Shown in pieces: positions 40,081 to 40,336 of a stretch of DNA of 40,336 nucleotides (position 1 is the first letter of the stretch; the number at the start of each line of letters is the position of its first letter). The notes beneath the pieces were generated by a model, which saw only the letters and a list, made by a program, of their open reading frames with translations, did no database searches and was not told the origin of the DNA. The translations under genes and the position numbers were made by a program. Origin of the DNA: Ihuprevotella massiliensis (GTDB lineage: Bacteria; Bacteroidota; Bacteroidia; Bacteroidales; Bacteroidaceae); assembly GCA_900095835.1 (NCBI GenBank), contig LT608321.1, forward strand, positions 2,333,930-2,374,265. Reading direction: 5' to 3'.

Positions 40081-40336
40081 TAGCAGGTATTAAATTCCAT
40101 AGCTCATTCGCCTTAGGGGTTTTTAGTCGCTGTGGTAAAGCCCAATGATGTAATTCCATTGATATATCTTTCGCCTCGAGTCCAACATTAAATTTACTAA
40201 TCACAACCCTCATCATCGGAGCCTTTCCCTTCTTCATTCGTGCAATGTTTCGAGCAGAGTATTTATGAGGATTAATCAAAGCCTCGCGTTTCCAAAACTT
40301 CTTTCGGGCTGTGCTCCAACAATCCAGTCCGAATGG
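39995..40336 (-). CDS. Rhs-type effector C-terminal toxin domain, LHH/HNH-endonuclease-like (5' end beyond window)
   Basis: The frame is open to the right window edge. The visible 113 residues begin PFGLDCW, matching the PxGL core that ends the Rhs shell, followed by a nuclease-type toxin. STARKKFWKREA and RNIARMKKGKAP are the lead-in seen in many HNH/Endo VII toxins, then MELHHWALPQR supplies the LHH histidines, and NLIPATPWGHASMDS the distal His. It stops at KTW, overlapping the immunity ATG. Predicted role: DNase delivered to rival cells, probably by a T6SS. A TTG at 40279 is not the real start. The Rhs core and any delivery domain lie outside the window. Confidence 0.8.
   Translation of the reverse strand, partial: PFGLDCWSTARKKFWKREALINPHKYSARNIARMKKGKAPMMRVVISKFNVGLEAKDISMELHHWALPQRLKTPKANELWNLIPATPWGHASMDSYKYINYKLYKIIKSVKTW

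Overview
The window is from a member of the Bacteroidales, probably a Porphyromonas/Prevotella-type commensal (species not determinable here). The evidence is the protein families (LptF/G permease, RibBA, BI-1, SulP), Bacteroidetes-type promoters (TTTG, then about 20 bp, then TAnnTTTG), and a CTnDOT-like conjugation module. No rRNA, CRISPR array or complete insertion sequence was seen.

Region 1 (1-8443) is host chromosome on the + strand: the 3' part of an LptF/LptG permease gene, ribBA, a BI-1 membrane protein, a PLP aminotransferase, a SulP anion transporter, a Crp/Fnr regulator and tRNA-Ser(UGA). Two intergenic regions are filled with TTAGACGTTAGA-type repeats, and one of these folds into a very large imperfect inverted repeat.

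Region 2 (about 8444 to beyond the right edge) is an integrative and conjugative element (ICE) that appears to sit at the 3' end of tRNA-Ser. From left to right it has: an integrase with a cluster of TGCTACA heptamers upstream; DUF1896; a small membrane protein; pcfK/pcfJ and two small genes; a minus-strand defence operon (a 471-aa protein with a PD-(D/E)xK-like pattern, a GajA-like OLD nuclease and a compact GajB-like helicase); the tra operon on the minus strand (traA to traQ plus a lysozyme; traP and traH not seen, traK frameshifted at its 3' end); a 14-copy 8-bp repeat and an oriT-like hairpin region; and mobA, mobB and mobC on the plus strand.

Region 3 (34391-40336), apparently cargo of the same ICE, is all on the minus strand. 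It holds a DUF3644 protein with a HEPN-type RxxxxH motif, the type VI secretion sheath genes tssC and tssB, and then an array of toxin remnants and immunity genes. The array ends at the right edge in the C-terminal toxin of an Rhs-like protein (PFGLD, then an LHH-type HNH nuclease). The Rhs toxin overlaps its immunity gene. A 778-bp tandem duplication has made a second, diverged immunity gene headed by an orphan toxin tail, followed by a third immunity candidate headed by a different orphan tail.

The strongest candidates for something new are the three-gene Gabija-like operon, the diversifying Rhs immunity array next to an ICE-borne type VI sheath pair, and a 21-bp repeat family shared by host DNA and the ICE, where it is inserted in frame in the relaxase.
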